Shown here: positions 40,569-55,121 of the stretch, in pieces
Position numbering within the stretch: the first letter of the stretch is position 1
Layout: every line of letters begins with the position of its first letter
Assembly (NCBI RefSeq): GCF_048544455.1
Contig: NC_133536.1
Location: forward strand, 31,498,152 to 31,562,151
From: Silene latifolia
Taxonomy: Eukaryota; Streptophyta; Magnoliopsida; Caryophyllales; Caryophyllaceae
DNA length: 64,000 nt
Direction of reading: 5' to 3'
Program-made: the position numbers and the translations under genes
Notes under the pieces: model-generated
Database searches by the model: none
Told to the model about the DNA's origin: nothing
The model's input: only the letters and a program-made list of their open reading frames with translations

Positions 40569-41340
40569 TTAACACTTTTGACTATTTTGTAATTTAATTT
40601 AAAAATTCTTTTGTATATATAATTTATTGGGGTGTAATCGAGACGATCTGATTTGAGTTCGCTAAGTTTTTGCACAACAATGAAAAGGGAACTAAACAAA
40701 GTCGTGCTATTTATCGACTAATTAGCAACATTTCAATGGTTGTAGTAGGCTCAATCGCTAATTTTAATTGGTCAGCTCAATGGTTGAGGAGCTCTCGAAA
40801 CAAGGCTCGAGTTTGGTTCATTTTCGATATCATCGGCTCGAGCCTAAACTTCATCTTAGTTTGACTTTGACCTTTTTGGTAATGTACGGAGTGTTAATTG
40901 TACTGATTCTGATGTGCTAAGAGTTTGTTATCTGTAATAAGTTTTGTTTCTTGAAATAAGAAGATACCTTAAGGCTGCGTAAAAATGTTTCTGGAAATGG
41001 GCTGTCCTGGATTACGGAGAGCTAATTAACAATTGATAATCATGGACTATATGACAAATTTGCAAGCAACTTCAATCGCATCTCGAATCGCATCTCTTTG
41101 GATGGTTCACTAGAGTGAGTGTACCACAAATTAAATATATGTGGAGTATTTTATTCGAATTGTATGATTCTAATAAATGAGATGGAGTATTTTTATTTTC
41201 GGGATGCAGTAAATTACCCCATAACTTATGTATTATGTTCAAATCAATCCCCTAAATTTCACTTGTAGCAAATTAGTCCCATAAATTTTCATAAATGTAC
41301 AATTAAACACAAATCAAGCTTTCTACAATTTTTCTTTAAC
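40569..41340. other. 3' flank of the NHL gene, AT-rich, no gene seen
   Basis: It contains the probable 3' untranslated region and polyadenylation region. The short frame at 40670-40864 has no family features. Confidence 0.5.
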
Positions 41341-44300
41341 TAAAACTTATTTTCTATTTAATGATGATGAAACCCTGGATGCATCTCCTCCCAAGCCTAA
41401 AACCGCCACAAAAAGGAGAAAGGGAACGGGTTCAACCGCCCCACGAAAACTAAGGTATCCCAAGAAATCAACCGCCTTGGTGGAGGAAACGATTGATGAG
41501 AATGAGATAATTGAGGAGAAAGTACCTCTCAACACTTGCATGGACCTGATTGTGATACCATATGGAGAATCGTTCAAGAATGATGTTCTTAATCACATCA
41601 ATTCACTTGATCTTCCGGCAGACGTACTCAAACTATGTCACAGTATGCTCGCTTGTTGCTTTCACAGTGGAAGAAGGTACAAGAAATTTTGTATGATTCT
41701 TCTCCTGCTTTCAAATACTTCAAAGATCGAAGCCATGTATGCTCAGAGTTGGGTGAATCTCTTGGATAAATACAGCCCTATGTATTTGTCTGAGATCATT
41801 CAGTTCTATGCAACAGTTAGAGTCGATGTTGCATCTGGAACCCTTTTAGCTTACATTAACCAAAAACCATTTGTCTTAACTGTTGAACAACTTGCTGCCC
41901 ATCTCGAAGTATGTGATGTCGGGCTTACCACTTACTCAAAACATGACTGGGGTGAGATTGATGATGCTACCTCCACCCAAGTCATGAAATTTCTTCGACC
42001 ACATGATGATAATGGCCCAACCAAAATTTAAGCCCTTGAATTAACCGCCCCAATTAGGTTTATCTTTAACCTAATCTTTCAAAACCTTATCCCAAGTAAT
42101 AACAGTCGAGGGAGGTGCTCTCTTCTTGATATGCTCCTTATTCATCACGTAGTCAAACACAAACCAATTAACCATCCCCGTCTTATGTTCCACCGAATTT
42201 AAGAGATGTCCACCGAATTCTAAAATGGCAACTTTGACAAAAATTTCGTGGTACCCTATGGTATGTGGATCTCTATCATTTTTGTGAAGGAAGGGTTGGT
42301 AGTGAAATGAAGCCCTGCCATTGAAAGATTGAGTGATAAAATGACTCTGGATCTACTTTCTCGGCTGAATATGGAAATTCGAAATGGGAAATTGATGAGG
42401 AAAAATCAAGGTGCGGGTGATGCTACAGTTGGGTCAACTGTTTATCAGGGGGTGGTTGTTGCCAAGTTGGATCAAATTGTTGGGCTTGTGAATCACTTGA
42501 TCAAGGAAAATGCAAAGTTTAGGGATGAAGTGGCTGATCTCCGTACCATGAATGAGGACATCTTTGAACGCCTTGATGACAAAAAGCCGAAAAACAAGCC
42601 CTAAACCATTGCCTCCCTACTCCTTTTATCCCCCATTCTCTTGGCTTAATGTTTGTTGAACTCTCTTGCAATTTCTAGATTTTTTTTTTATTTTGCTCGA
42701 ATAATATTTACATGTGGTTTGAATCGTGTTGCTAGTTTGAACATGTTGTATCCCTCCTTGATCACTACAAGAGAGTAGATCTTTAGTGGCGTTTAATTTG
42801 AACTATGGCGGCATAAGTAAATGCCACGAAAAGTTATAACAGCATTTGATTAAATGCCGCCTCATCCAGTGTCGCTAAAAGTTCTTGGTGGCATTTAGTT
42901 GATATGCTGGTAAATGCCTAAATAAACGCCATCTTAGCCCTTTTATGAATATGTAAATACACCACTTTTCTTTTTCCTTTAATAAGATTTATTTTCATTG
43001 ATAAACGTGGCATTGTTTTTTTATATGCTTTTTGGCTATTTGGTTTTGTTTTCTGTAAAATAAGAAGTAATTGCTTAAAAAAGGGACAAACCAAATAAAA
43101 AAAATAATTAGCATTTATAATAATGAAAATAAAATTCGTCACTACAAAAGGCTTATATTGATTAGTATCCAATCAACTTCATTAACACCTAATCAAAAAT
43201 AACCTAAGCCTAAATTGGTATCACCCAAGAGTCAAAATTGCTGGAGCTATTGGAACATTCACAAAAAAGCTTCAACTTTAGGGCTAGATCTCGCAGCAGA
43301 GCCGACTTTCTCAAAACCAAAATGCCATCGATTCTTCTGCTATAATCCGACCTGGACAAAAGAAAGCAAATATCATTTCGCGCATTACCTAAAAAATTTA
43401 CATGAGAATAAATACTATGAATCCAACATAAAGAATATATCTATCTGTGTTTGTGTACAAAAAATGAAAGATAAAGACTTACTATTTTTTATGGCCATTC
43501 GCATGAAACAAATGAAAGATTACAACGACTATGTACGGTGACTAAGGATATCTCTACCAAATAAGGCCGTCCTTAGCATGGATAAGTCCATGGGAGCACG
43601 TTCAGTCTTCCGGTCCTTGTGAGTCTCCAAGAACACATGAGCTCGGCATGGTGGTATTCCATCAACAGTCTGGTAAAAAGAAATTCATATGACAAATTAC
43701 AGCTATTATGAACATAAGCTCTAAGCTAAGAAATTATGAACATAGGAAAAAAATCACAAATCTGTACTTCAATCACGCGTGCAAAACTTTTCGATTGAGC
43801 TGCAATGAAGACTCCGTCTATTCTGAACGCTATTCTGAACGCTGCGTTCGTGTCCATTTTAACAAAGTTTTAAGCTGCACAAATTAGAAAACAAATACTA
43901 GAAGTTATTTGAATCAATTATAGAATTTATGCAATATAATAATAATAGTAATAATAACTAAGTTAAGGCGAAAAGATAAGCTCCGCCATGAACTATGATT
44001 TTTACTGTATAACTAACAGAAATAAGTGAACCTAGAAAAATAACATTTTCAATGAGATAAACACTAAAATAGCTGGGGATGAGAGGATAAGCAGTGGTTT
44101 AGTAGAACATCACTGAAATCAAACATGGATTGGTATTGTAAAGAAATCAACCGGTTAAGGATTGTGATATAATGGCAGTTAGCAGATGAGAAATTTTCAA
44201 GACTGAATCAAAACAAATGAGAAATTGTCAAACTATACAAATTTTATAAAAGCCCCCAATTTAATCATAAACCCTCATTTAAAAGCATTAAGAGCTAACT

Positions 44301-46255
44301 CTAAAATTTGTTTCAGAAGAATACCCACTTAAATTTGAATATAGTACAAGCCTTCATCATAATTACTAATAACTAAACAATAATCAAGTTTGAAAAAAGA
44401 AAAAACGACAATCAAAAGCAAGCAACTTTGGGACTGAAATAGATGGAAGAGCCTACAACCCATGAAACAACAAAGCAGACAGCACAAAAAAATGATAAGT
44501 GAAGGGTTTAATCAACAAAGTATACATACTTAGTAATAGCAAGTTCTTCAGCGGACTTGTAATAGCCCTCTGAAAATCCATGAAAGAGTTCAAAGATTTT
44601 GCTTCCAATAGAAGATGTCCCTACTTCACAAATTGTACTTATAATTCAAATAAGTATATGATTAACAAAGCTTGATTAAAGAGAAAGCACAGAATAAAAA
44701 AAACCAAGGCGGATTCATCGACTACCAACAAAATACAAGACGGCAAAGTAATAGCAAATGGTTATTTCAATCATTCTTATTCTACTGTTAATTCTAAAAG
44801 TGTAACAAATGAAATCAAAAGATTTATTTTAAAGTGTAACAAATGAAATTTCACACAGTATAATAGAGCACACTAATTTCCTTATAGCAATTATTGTTTT
44901 CGAACTTTTAATTAAACTTCTAATTTCCAATAAAATTAGATCATCGAGAATTCGTCGACTAGAGTTTGATATTTACACTCATCGTCAACTACTAAACCAC
45001 AGTAATTTCCGATTTGTATTTAAACTTCATTATCTTTACCAAATATTGGTAGAATTATGACTGCCGCAAACATGAGAGTCACATGCACCGATCAATTAGG
45101 AAGAAGAGAAGAGAACATAAGAGAAAAGCAAACCTGGATAATGAAAGCACCAATCGAGATAAACCTGGATGAAAGCACCGATCGAGAAAATCGATTTAGG
45201 GTTTAGGTTTATTTGGGAGAGATGAAGTTATTGGGGGAGAAAATAGATCTAGAAAATATATTTAGGATTTTTGTTTTCCTTTTTTAAGGGGAAATTAAAT
45301 GTCAGTGAAATAATTTGGGGGAAATAGCGCGCGGAGCCCAAATGTTTTGGCATGTTTATAGCATTTGCTTCATTAACTGCCACCTGAAGTATGACTAAGC
45401 TGACATTTCTACTTTTGCCGCTAGATAAATGCTGTTAAAGGTGTACAATGTTGTAGTGGATGATGTCAAAAGGGGGAAGTAGTTCTAATATGCTTATGTG
45501 TAATCTTTTAACTCTTAGGCTAACGTTTACCGTGATTATGTCTTAGCTTCCATGATTAGATGTTCTACCTAGCCAAGCATGTTGACCCTTTCACATACCT
45601 TGATCATGTTTTTAAATTATGAATTATGTTGAAATGACCAAAGACCGACTAACCATGGGTTAAGAGAGAATATCACACATGTTTGAACTTGTCATCATCA
45701 AAGGGGGAATTTGTTAGAACACACTTGGTTGATGATGCCAAGTTTCCTTGTTATTTGATTGTTTGTTCTTAGTTACAAATGCTTAGTGATTGAAGCAATC
45801 AAATAGACTCTCAAGAAGGCTTAACATGATCAAGATAAAGCCAACATAAAGTCAAGACAATGATATGTCCCTAGCCTCAGTCGAAAGTTGTAAGAGTAAG
45901 TGTAACATTATCATTTAAGTCAAGTGGTTGCAAAACCATGCAACAGTGCGCTGCACTGTGGTTTCTAATACTACCGTATGGAGGAACTTTTATACGAAAA
46001 GATTAAGTGTTGAAATCATTACAAATTTCATATCCACAAAGTTTTAACATTTAAATTATCAAAGTTTGAAAACAAATCTGAAAATTAAGATCACAAATCT
46101 CCATTGTTAAATTCTCTAAATTTGTGCATTTGCTTATTACCAAAATGGTAAGGTTGAACTTGTCAAATTTCTAAAGCTATAAAAGTTTTTTGCCAATTTG
46201 GTAAAGTGTCACATGTTAAGTGTTTTGGGAAGAGTTTTCTGATTTTGATTAAAGA
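41341..46255 (+). mobile_element. SIRE-type Ty1/Copia fossil: 3' region and start of 3' LTR
   Basis: Two stretches of retained reading frame (41477-42031 and 42329-42604) resemble the extra protein coded downstream of pol in SIRE/Maximus elements; the second looks coiled-coil (LVNHLIKENAKFRDEV). A long 3' untranslated region follows, then a purine tract AAAGGGGGAAT (45700-45710), then an LTR that starts TGTTAGAACACAC at 45712. A CACTA element (42763-45458) is inserted in the untranslated region. The LTR is cut at 46255 by a Tekay-like LTR. Pol and the 5' LTR are not in the window. It is broken, of medium to old age, and older than both insertions. Confidence 0.65.
42763..45458. mobile_element. 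CACTA (En/Spm) element, 2.7 kb, TSD GAT
   Basis: The ends are CACTACAAGAGAG and TTGTAGTG, with GAT duplicated exactly on both sides (42760-42762, 45459-45461). The subterminal parts carry GGCGGCAT/ATGCCGCC-like and (A)AATGCC phrases. On the minus strand near 43670-43541 a coding remnant reads HVFLETHKDRKTERAP, which resembles the Transposase_24 region of plant En/Spm elements, and an exon-like stretch lies near 44600-44520 (GSKIFELFHGFSEGYYKSAE). No intact transposase remains, so it is non-autonomous. It is inserted into the SIRE-type fossil. Confidence 0.85.
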
Positions 46256-48526
<2,271 letters not shown>

Positions 48527-49730
48527 GTCTTCCCCTCTTAAAATGAACTTCATCCCGAAGTTCGCCCATACATAATATAACAATATCTATAAACATCCAC
48601 TCAACTGAGCATCATTCCAACTTGTGGTAACACAATTATCTAATTAATATTATCAACTACACCAACTTATCAAAAGTGTCACAAAAATAACTCAAAAACA
48701 TTTGAAGTATAACATTCTATCCCCTTAAGAATTAACTTCGTCCTCGAAGATCGAGATAACAAACAACGGAAATAAATAAACCATTTATCACGAGAACATG
48801 TAATACACATTGTATCATAAGACAACTATTATTATCAACAGAACATCGATTGATGGATAAATGAATAACAACAATCTTTCATTTACTTTTAAATAGCAAA
48901 ACCACATTGTATAGCATATTCGAACTAATATTTATTTAAACTTAACTACCTTACTTAACTACTGGCGAATACATTGCCAGGATAAATAATAATCTATAAC
49001 AAAAGATATGCATAATTGTTTAGTTAATCTTTTCTTAATTTATATGACCCTCCGAAGTCTATCCCCAAAACGAGCCCAGTTGTGCCTCTTAAGTTCAGGG
49101 TTAGATGCCTTTGCTTGACCAAGATATATCACGTCTTCATCCAGCTCGTAATCTGAAGCTCTCTGTTGACGAGGTTGAAGTCTATCATTATCATCGTCCA
49201 ATGGTCCAGTCTACATGATGTTTACTTCCTCCTCATCATCATCGCTAATCTCTACCACCTCATAGGTTTAATTTCACTCTTCCTTTCCCCAAGGAAAATA
49301 CACGACTCCACCTCGTCATCACTACTCCCAGTGGTATGGATGACTTGTTTAGGTTTAAGGTTGGTGCTATGGCTATCCGCCCAACATACATACACTAAGT
49401 GTTTCAAACTTTTTGAGACGGCTTCATATGTGAGATGTGGAGGATAGATAGGTCCATTATAGTATTTAAAGTTCTCTTCAAGTCTTTGGTTCTGTGTAGT
49501 GTACTCAGCCATGTAACTTGCTCTAACTTCACCTAAGGGTCCAGAAAAAGGTAGTGTGCTAACCAAAGTATAGGCTCTAAGATAGGTGTCAGTTATGTAC
49601 TTCCGATTCCATCGAGCTCCATAATCATTCATAAGGGATTCCAAAGCTTTGCAATGCTCGTTCAAATCCGAATCTGGGAACATGAATAGATCTTCGGGGC
49701 AAGTAGTAGGGTGAAGAAACATCCTAAGAA
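48527..49730 (-). mobile_element. Internal 3' region of the Tekay-like element, with an unassigned 156-codon frame
   Basis: It continues on the minus strand from the LTR. The frame at 49722-49252 starts MFLHPTTCPEDLFMFPDSD. I do not recognise it as integrase or chromodomain, the parts expected next to this LTR, so the element may be a non-autonomous derivative with its own protein. The 5' LTR is not seen to the right. I treat the whole as a partial fossil. Confidence 0.4.
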
Positions 49731-51660
49731 ATATAAGGGAACAAGTTAGGGTAGTGAATCATATGCTAATGTTGTGCTATATGGGTATGCATATGGTTAC
49801 TAGATGTATGCTTAGCATGCATGGAAATGGTATGCCAACTATTGGTTTAGTATAACGGCCACTGAAGCCAATGAGGTATTACCCACCCTTCCTTTTTGCT
49901 TGATTTAAATTTATTATTTGTTCGTTTAATATCTTACCAACGACGTCTAACTTAAACATGGATGCAATTGATGCAAATATATATAGGCTTAGGGCAACAC
50001 ATTCTGCATATCACTAGACATGTTATTCTACTTTACATCATCAAAATATGATCAAGGTGCAAGAGATGAGAAACATTTCTTTAGAAATTTTAGCATAACT
50101 TACATTTTCAAGGATAAGAAAAACATGTTACAACTTCTAAAAATCATTAATAAATAATAACATAATTACTTCTTGAGCACTTATACATTTTAGAAAATAT
50201 AGAGAGTTAACAATTCATGAGAGAAAGAATCATGGTCAAAGCTCATAAGATCAATTTATAATGAATTTTACAAATTATTTGGTCGAAACAGAAAATTTAC
50301 AATAACTTGTCAGAATCTTAGGTCAACTTGTAAAAATCACTATAAATTGTCAAAATATTATCTTGCAACGTGACTTATAAATTTAGATACATATATGAAT
50401 CTTTTAAATATTGGAGTTAGAATCATACATAAAAATGAAAAACACTAGTACTTGATAAATCAAGGATTGTTATACAAATATTAGTGTAAGACGATTTTAC
50501 ACAAATATATTGTAAAACGAATTCTTTGAATACTAATTTTACGCTAATATGGTCTATTATTGGGCGTGATTTTCTTATGATTCCTTATGTTCTACACAAG
50601 TTCTTATAAAACTTAAATAAATTAATAAATTAACGGTAACTGTTAAAAGTATTGCATCACTTTAGTTTTTGTCCCTCATGAACGTTTACCCTGATCCAGA
50701 TATTAGAATATCTTGGTAGCAAAGCTACTGACAGTAAGGAGAACCAAAACTTTTTCTTAATCTTTTTCCTTCAATTGCTCCCTAATCATTAAAACAATTT
50801 TTTTTGGAGATTCTTTTACTTGTTGTATATGAACCATAGTCAATTATAGTCGAATTCCGTTCGGTAATAACTTGCAATCTCAACATTTATATAACACTCG
50901 GCATATTCGTAATGTAAATGAAAATTTCGGGATAAATTTTGAGGCTTCAAATAGAAAACTTGGCACAATATCCTAAAATGTCACTCGTCTTAGGTCTTAC
51001 GACAATCTTACGTAATGCAAAATCACGCGTCTTACACACGACTTACTGATCGATAACCTTTTTTCTCCACAAAAAATTGATGTGCCAGCTGACGTTAGAA
51101 ATTGTTGGAAGCAAAGCACAAAAGGTCAGATTATTTAATACATTATTTATAAATAAATTGTTATAAATGGAAGCACAAAACTTTAGCTAATGACAAAATA
51201 ATCATTAATTTGTACATTATTTATCAAATTTTGCTGCTAAAAGTATGAGAGTACTGCCCACTTAACAAGTTAGGAACATAATCCAGTCAAGAAGTTCTTG
51301 AGTTACATACAAGTCATCTAAAAAGACCAGTGTAATTCCCAAAAAAGTATAAAGTTGAGAAAGAGAGAACCCACCAATTACATTACATGAACATTACTAT
51401 AATTTCACAAATTCGATCATTAAACCGTCGTATGGTGCGACCACTTAAAAAGTGACAATTTTATGATAAAAAATGACAAACATATAATTATAAAATGACC
51501 ACTTTTTAATCTAAAATGATCATTGTTTATCACAAAGTGATTACTTTTTATTCGTCACACCATACAACAGTCGCACACAATAACTGCTAAATTTATTTTA
51601 ATACAAAGAAGCAAGAATCATAGATCCAAGAATGAAGCAATCTTATTCATTCTCTTCTTT
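49731..51660. other. AT-rich spacer upstream of the second NHL gene
   Basis: No gene or RNA is seen. Short phrases near 51420-51560 (AAAGTGACAATTTTATGA / TCACAAAGTGATTACTTTTT and flanking CGTCGTATGGTGCGACCAC / TCACACCATACAACAGTCGC) form an inverted pair of about 140 bp, perhaps a small MITE. Confidence 0.45.
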
Positions 51661-51665
51661 TCATC

Positions 51666-51676
51666 ATATATAAAAC
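51666..51676 (+). promoter_or_regulatory. Probable TATA box of the second NHL gene
   Basis: ATATATAAAA lies about 80 bp before the ATG, with a C/A-rich leader (ACACACACACAAGC) between, as expected for a short plant 5' untranslated region. Confidence 0.5.
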
Positions 51677-51753
51677 ACACATTAGACTTCCATTTTTCCA
51701 TAATCACACCAATCTTCTTAATAATATACTTACATACACACACACAAGCAAAA

Positions 51754-52350
51754 ATGGTTGGTCCAAGAACACCTCATAGTTCTACCAAAACCGGTAAGAG
51801 CCCGATGAAGGCAATCGCGATATGTTGTCTCGCCTTGCTTGTGATCATTGGGCTAGCCATTCTCATAACATGGTTAGCCGTCAAGCCAAAGAAGCTCCAA
51901 TACTCGATCGACGAGGGTTGGATTAGAGACTACAACTTGACCAATGGTCAACTAACTTCAACCTTCAATTTTGTCCTTAGGACTTACAACCCTAATCGTA
52001 GGACCTCAGTGTACTACGACAAAATTGAGGTCACGGTTATCTACCGTGGCCAAACTGTCGCGGTTAATACAATCGATCCCTTTTTCCAACCTAAGAGGAA
52101 CGTGACAAGGGTCACGTTACAAAACACGGCCCACAATGTCGCGCTCCCACCCAAAGTGGTTCATGATTTGAAGGTTGAAAGGACCGGTGGTGAGGTCGAC
52201 TTGGATATTAAAATAAGAGCAAAACTTAAGTTCAAGCTCGGTATATTTAAATCGCGCCATTATAAGCTAAAGGCTCTATGCTCCCCCGTTGTGGTGAACT
52301 TCTCTAACGAGACCAAGTCTCAAACTCGAGATTGTGATGTGGATATTTGA
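51754..52350 (+). CDS. NDR1/HIN1-like (LEA_2) membrane protein
   Basis: It is a 198-residue, single-exon NHL protein, predicted to sit in the plasma membrane with its C-terminal domain outside. A basic, Ser/Thr-rich cytosolic N-terminus (1-18) precedes one membrane helix (about 19-42, IAICCLALLVIIGLAILITW). The LEA_2 domain follows, with the canonical NPNRRTSVYYD (79-89) and glycosylation sites (NLT, NVT, NET). The C-terminus has the two-cysteine element (KALCSPVVVNF ... TRDCDVDI). The ATG context (CAAAAATGG) is good. It is a better match to the family consensus than its paralogue at 39990. The two are in the same orientation 11 kb apart, with transposons filling the gap, so they are probably an old tandem pair. 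A defence role is family-based inference. Confidence 0.92.
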   Translation: MVGPRTPHSSTKTGKSPMKAIAICCLALLVIIGLAILITWLAVKPKKLQYSIDEGWIRDYNLTNGQLTSTFNFVLRTYNPNRRTSVYYDKIEVTVIYRGQTVAVNTIDPFFQPKRNVTRVTLQNTAHNVALPPKVVHDLKVERTGGEVDLDIKIRAKLKFKLGIFKSRHYKLKALCSPVVVNFSNETKSQTRDCDVDI

Positions 52351-52748
52351 TATTGGGTCGACTCTTCGTTCGCTGGTTTTGGATTTATTTTTTTCATTTG
52401 ATTATTCTTATTCATTGGCATTAATCTCTTTGGTGTGATTTTTGTTGGTTTTCTTATTATTTCGCCGTTTTACAATATTGTTTTGTGAAGGAGCTGAGTG
52501 TGTGGTTTGATGTATGAACATTATTTTGTTGTGATGTATAAAATCAAAGCTTGCAAATTTGTGATTTAGCTTATAAATGCATTCTTCCTGCATGTTAGTA
52601 ATTACTCGTAATACGTAATACGTAATACGTAATACATTACTACCCTTATATATACGAGTATTTGCTTATTAGTTATTCAGTACGTCCAGGACTCCAGGGG
52701 CGGAACCAGCCGGAGTTGTCCAATATAACTTCGAGATCGATAGAAATT
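52351..52748. other. 3' flank of the second NHL gene
   Basis: A T-rich 3' untranslated region, then a short tandem of TAATACG(TAATACG)n near 52607-52634. No gene is seen. Confidence 0.5.
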
Positions 52749-52882
52749 ACTCGCTCTATTCCGTTAATTTGTTTACCTTTGGTTGCTTTTGAGTGATAAG
52801 TAGACAATGGGTTATATGGATGATCGAATTGCCTTTTAAAAACATTCCCAATATAAAAAGGTAAACAAATGAATGAAACACA
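52749..52882. mobile_element. Degenerate Stowaway-like MITE
   Basis: CGCTCTATTCCGTTAATTTG-TTTACC on the left and GGTAAACAAATGAATGAA on the right are imperfect inverses. The outer CTCCCTCC end is worn, and the TA target is uncertain. Confidence 0.5.
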
Positions 52883-52888
52883 TATAAA

Positions 52889-52920
52889 CTAGTTTTAAAC
52901 CCGTGCAGAAATTGCACGGG
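52889..52920 (-). mobile_element. Helitron 3' terminus, minus strand
   Basis: On the minus strand the hairpin CCCGTGCAATTTCTGCACGGG is followed by TTTAAAA and CTAG, with T next. The body would extend to the right. Its 5' end was not found. Confidence 0.65.
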
Positions 52921-53174
52921 GCACTTTTAAAATTTTAATATTAAAAGTAAATAAATTTGTCAGTACGAATAAGATCAAAATAAATATAAGCATGTGATGA
53001 AACTCGTCTTATTTTTCATCTCGTTTCAATTAATATACTCTCTCAATCTAATTTTTATTGTTCCTCTTTTATTGTCCTTCTTTTCTATTTTGGGACCATT
53101 TAAAGATAAGTGGTGATTACCAACTTTACCCCTTAAATGAAAGAAGAATTGAGGTTTCAATTTTATGGTGGTTA

Positions 53175-53203
53175 CTAGTTTTGGAACCCGTGCACTGCAC
53201 AGG
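53175..53203 (-). mobile_element. Second Helitron 3' terminus, minus strand
   Basis: On the minus strand CCTGTGCAGTGCACGGG (a near-perfect 8-bp stem) is followed by TTCCAAAA and CTAG, with T next. It lies 286 bp from the previous end, so one Helitron has probably inserted in or beside another. Confidence 0.6.
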
Positions 53204-55121
53204 TGGTAACGGAAAGTATTATTAAAAGAAGAAACTTACGTATATATTGGAATGAGTAAATTACTAAATTTTAGAAAATGTTACTTTGTCTAACCATACA
53301 CTTTTGTCTACCCTATTAAACTTTTGAAATACTCAACTTTTTTCGCTCGAATTTTCTAACTTGTGAGACGTGAAATCTGAAAAGTGGATATATAATTATT
53401 GTAGATTTTATAACTTGTTTATTTACGCAATAAAGATTTGATTATACTCATTGTTGTAACCTTGCTTTTTATAATTTATCATATTATCCCTATTGTTTCT
53501 TCTCTACTCAGTTCTTTAAATTCTGTCTCATTTCCCCTCCCATCCACCATCGTCTGGAAGCAGTGTTCACCAACTGACCGACTACCTCAATACCCACCAG
53601 CAGACACTCCACCGTAGTGTAACCGCACATAACACCTCGGACCACGACATACCTCTCAAGTCTTACCCACCTAACCAACACCCAACCCGCCCCCCACCTA
53701 ACCAATACCCAGCAATCCATATCCTACCCCTTCCTGCCTCCATCATCCCCTACATTCCCCCACCATGCCTCCAGCATAACCACCTTCCCGACCCAAACCC
53801 ATCCATAATCTCTAACCCTTCTCGTAACCTTATGCGACTCCTCACCCCATCATTACCCACCCATCGCGGCCTCTCCCTTATCACGACCTCCAACATCAAC
53901 CCCGCCCATTCATTCACTTTTTAAGTTGCCATTGAGTCATGTTACCACTTACCTCTCAACATTGTAAATCATTATGTCATGCAACACAGTTAATTTGAGA
54001 TGATTTAAAATGGGAGATTTGAGATAATTTGTTTTGCTAACACCTTAGCTTATTTACTCATTACCTTTCAATGTCATAATGTTTTGCATTAGTTGTTAGA
54101 TAATTTTTATAAATTCACTCGAACTTATAAAAATTGAAAATAATACTAAGTATCTAAATTGAATTTCTAATAATTTTATATTATCTATTACTCATGATCT
54201 AAGATATATTATGTAATAATTACTTGAGAAATTTTAGCAAATTATATTTATTTCTATTTTTTTTTTTTTTTGTAAAACCAAATATCAGAATAAAGTAAGA
54301 TTATTTCAAGGTATTGAAATATTGTCTTTCGCTTCTTTCGTTAAACGACGCACTTTGATTTAGTGAAAGAATAAAAATTTATGATTAGTAGCAAACTTAC
54401 TCGTTATAGTTATTTATGAGATACGATTTTGACAGTGACTCATTGGCTTGAAAGATTGGTTTAATAAAAAAAAAAACAGAGAGAGAATCTTGATTTAAAA
54501 CTTAAGTTTGTTAATATTGCAATTTATAATATGAATTGACCCGATTAAATATAATGCGATCCTATTGTTTATTGTTGCACACGGTCTATTATCACTGAAT
54601 AACTTGAAAATAGCTTATCCGAAGATGACCCGCACTCGACTATAATTCTTGCAAACCCAATATGACTTAACTCGAACTAATCCGATCAGAATCCGACCGG
54701 GTTGACCCATTTGCTAAGTCTAAACCCAGTGACCTATTTGTATGACAGATGTAAGGATATTGTAAGTTGATAGTTGGGTTTTATTTCATCTATTTCACAT
54801 ATTTTATAGTGGTGATATACTGAAGGTCATTTTCTATTTGTGAGAGGTAACCCAAGTGCGAATGGATCTTAGGTTTTCATCAAATACAATGACAAAATTA
54901 AGATGAACAACATCTCGTAGTAGTAAGTACATAATCATAGTGTTGACCTCATTAAGTATATGATCAATGTTCCAATAGTTACCCTGTACAATTGGCATAG
55001 CCTATACGTGTGGCAGAGGCGGAAACATGATGGTGCGGCGAGATGATGGTGGTCGAAGGTGGGTGGCGTTTGAAAGTAACCATATGATCGTAGTGGACAA
55101 TTTCGCACACATGTTATATAT
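53204..55121. other. Spacer; C-rich pyrimidine block at 53510-53920
   Basis: The C-rich block (CCCACCTAACC, CCTCCATCATCCCC and similar) gives long frames by composition only. The rest is AT-rich, probably Helitron body. No gene is seen. Confidence 0.5.

Noticed and set aside
40670-40864. 64-codon frame downstream of the first NHL gene
   Set aside because: It lies in the 3' flank, with no family features and weak start context.
53508-53720. Minus-strand Trp/Val-rich frame
   Set aside because: A product of the pyrimidine-rich block. No family features.
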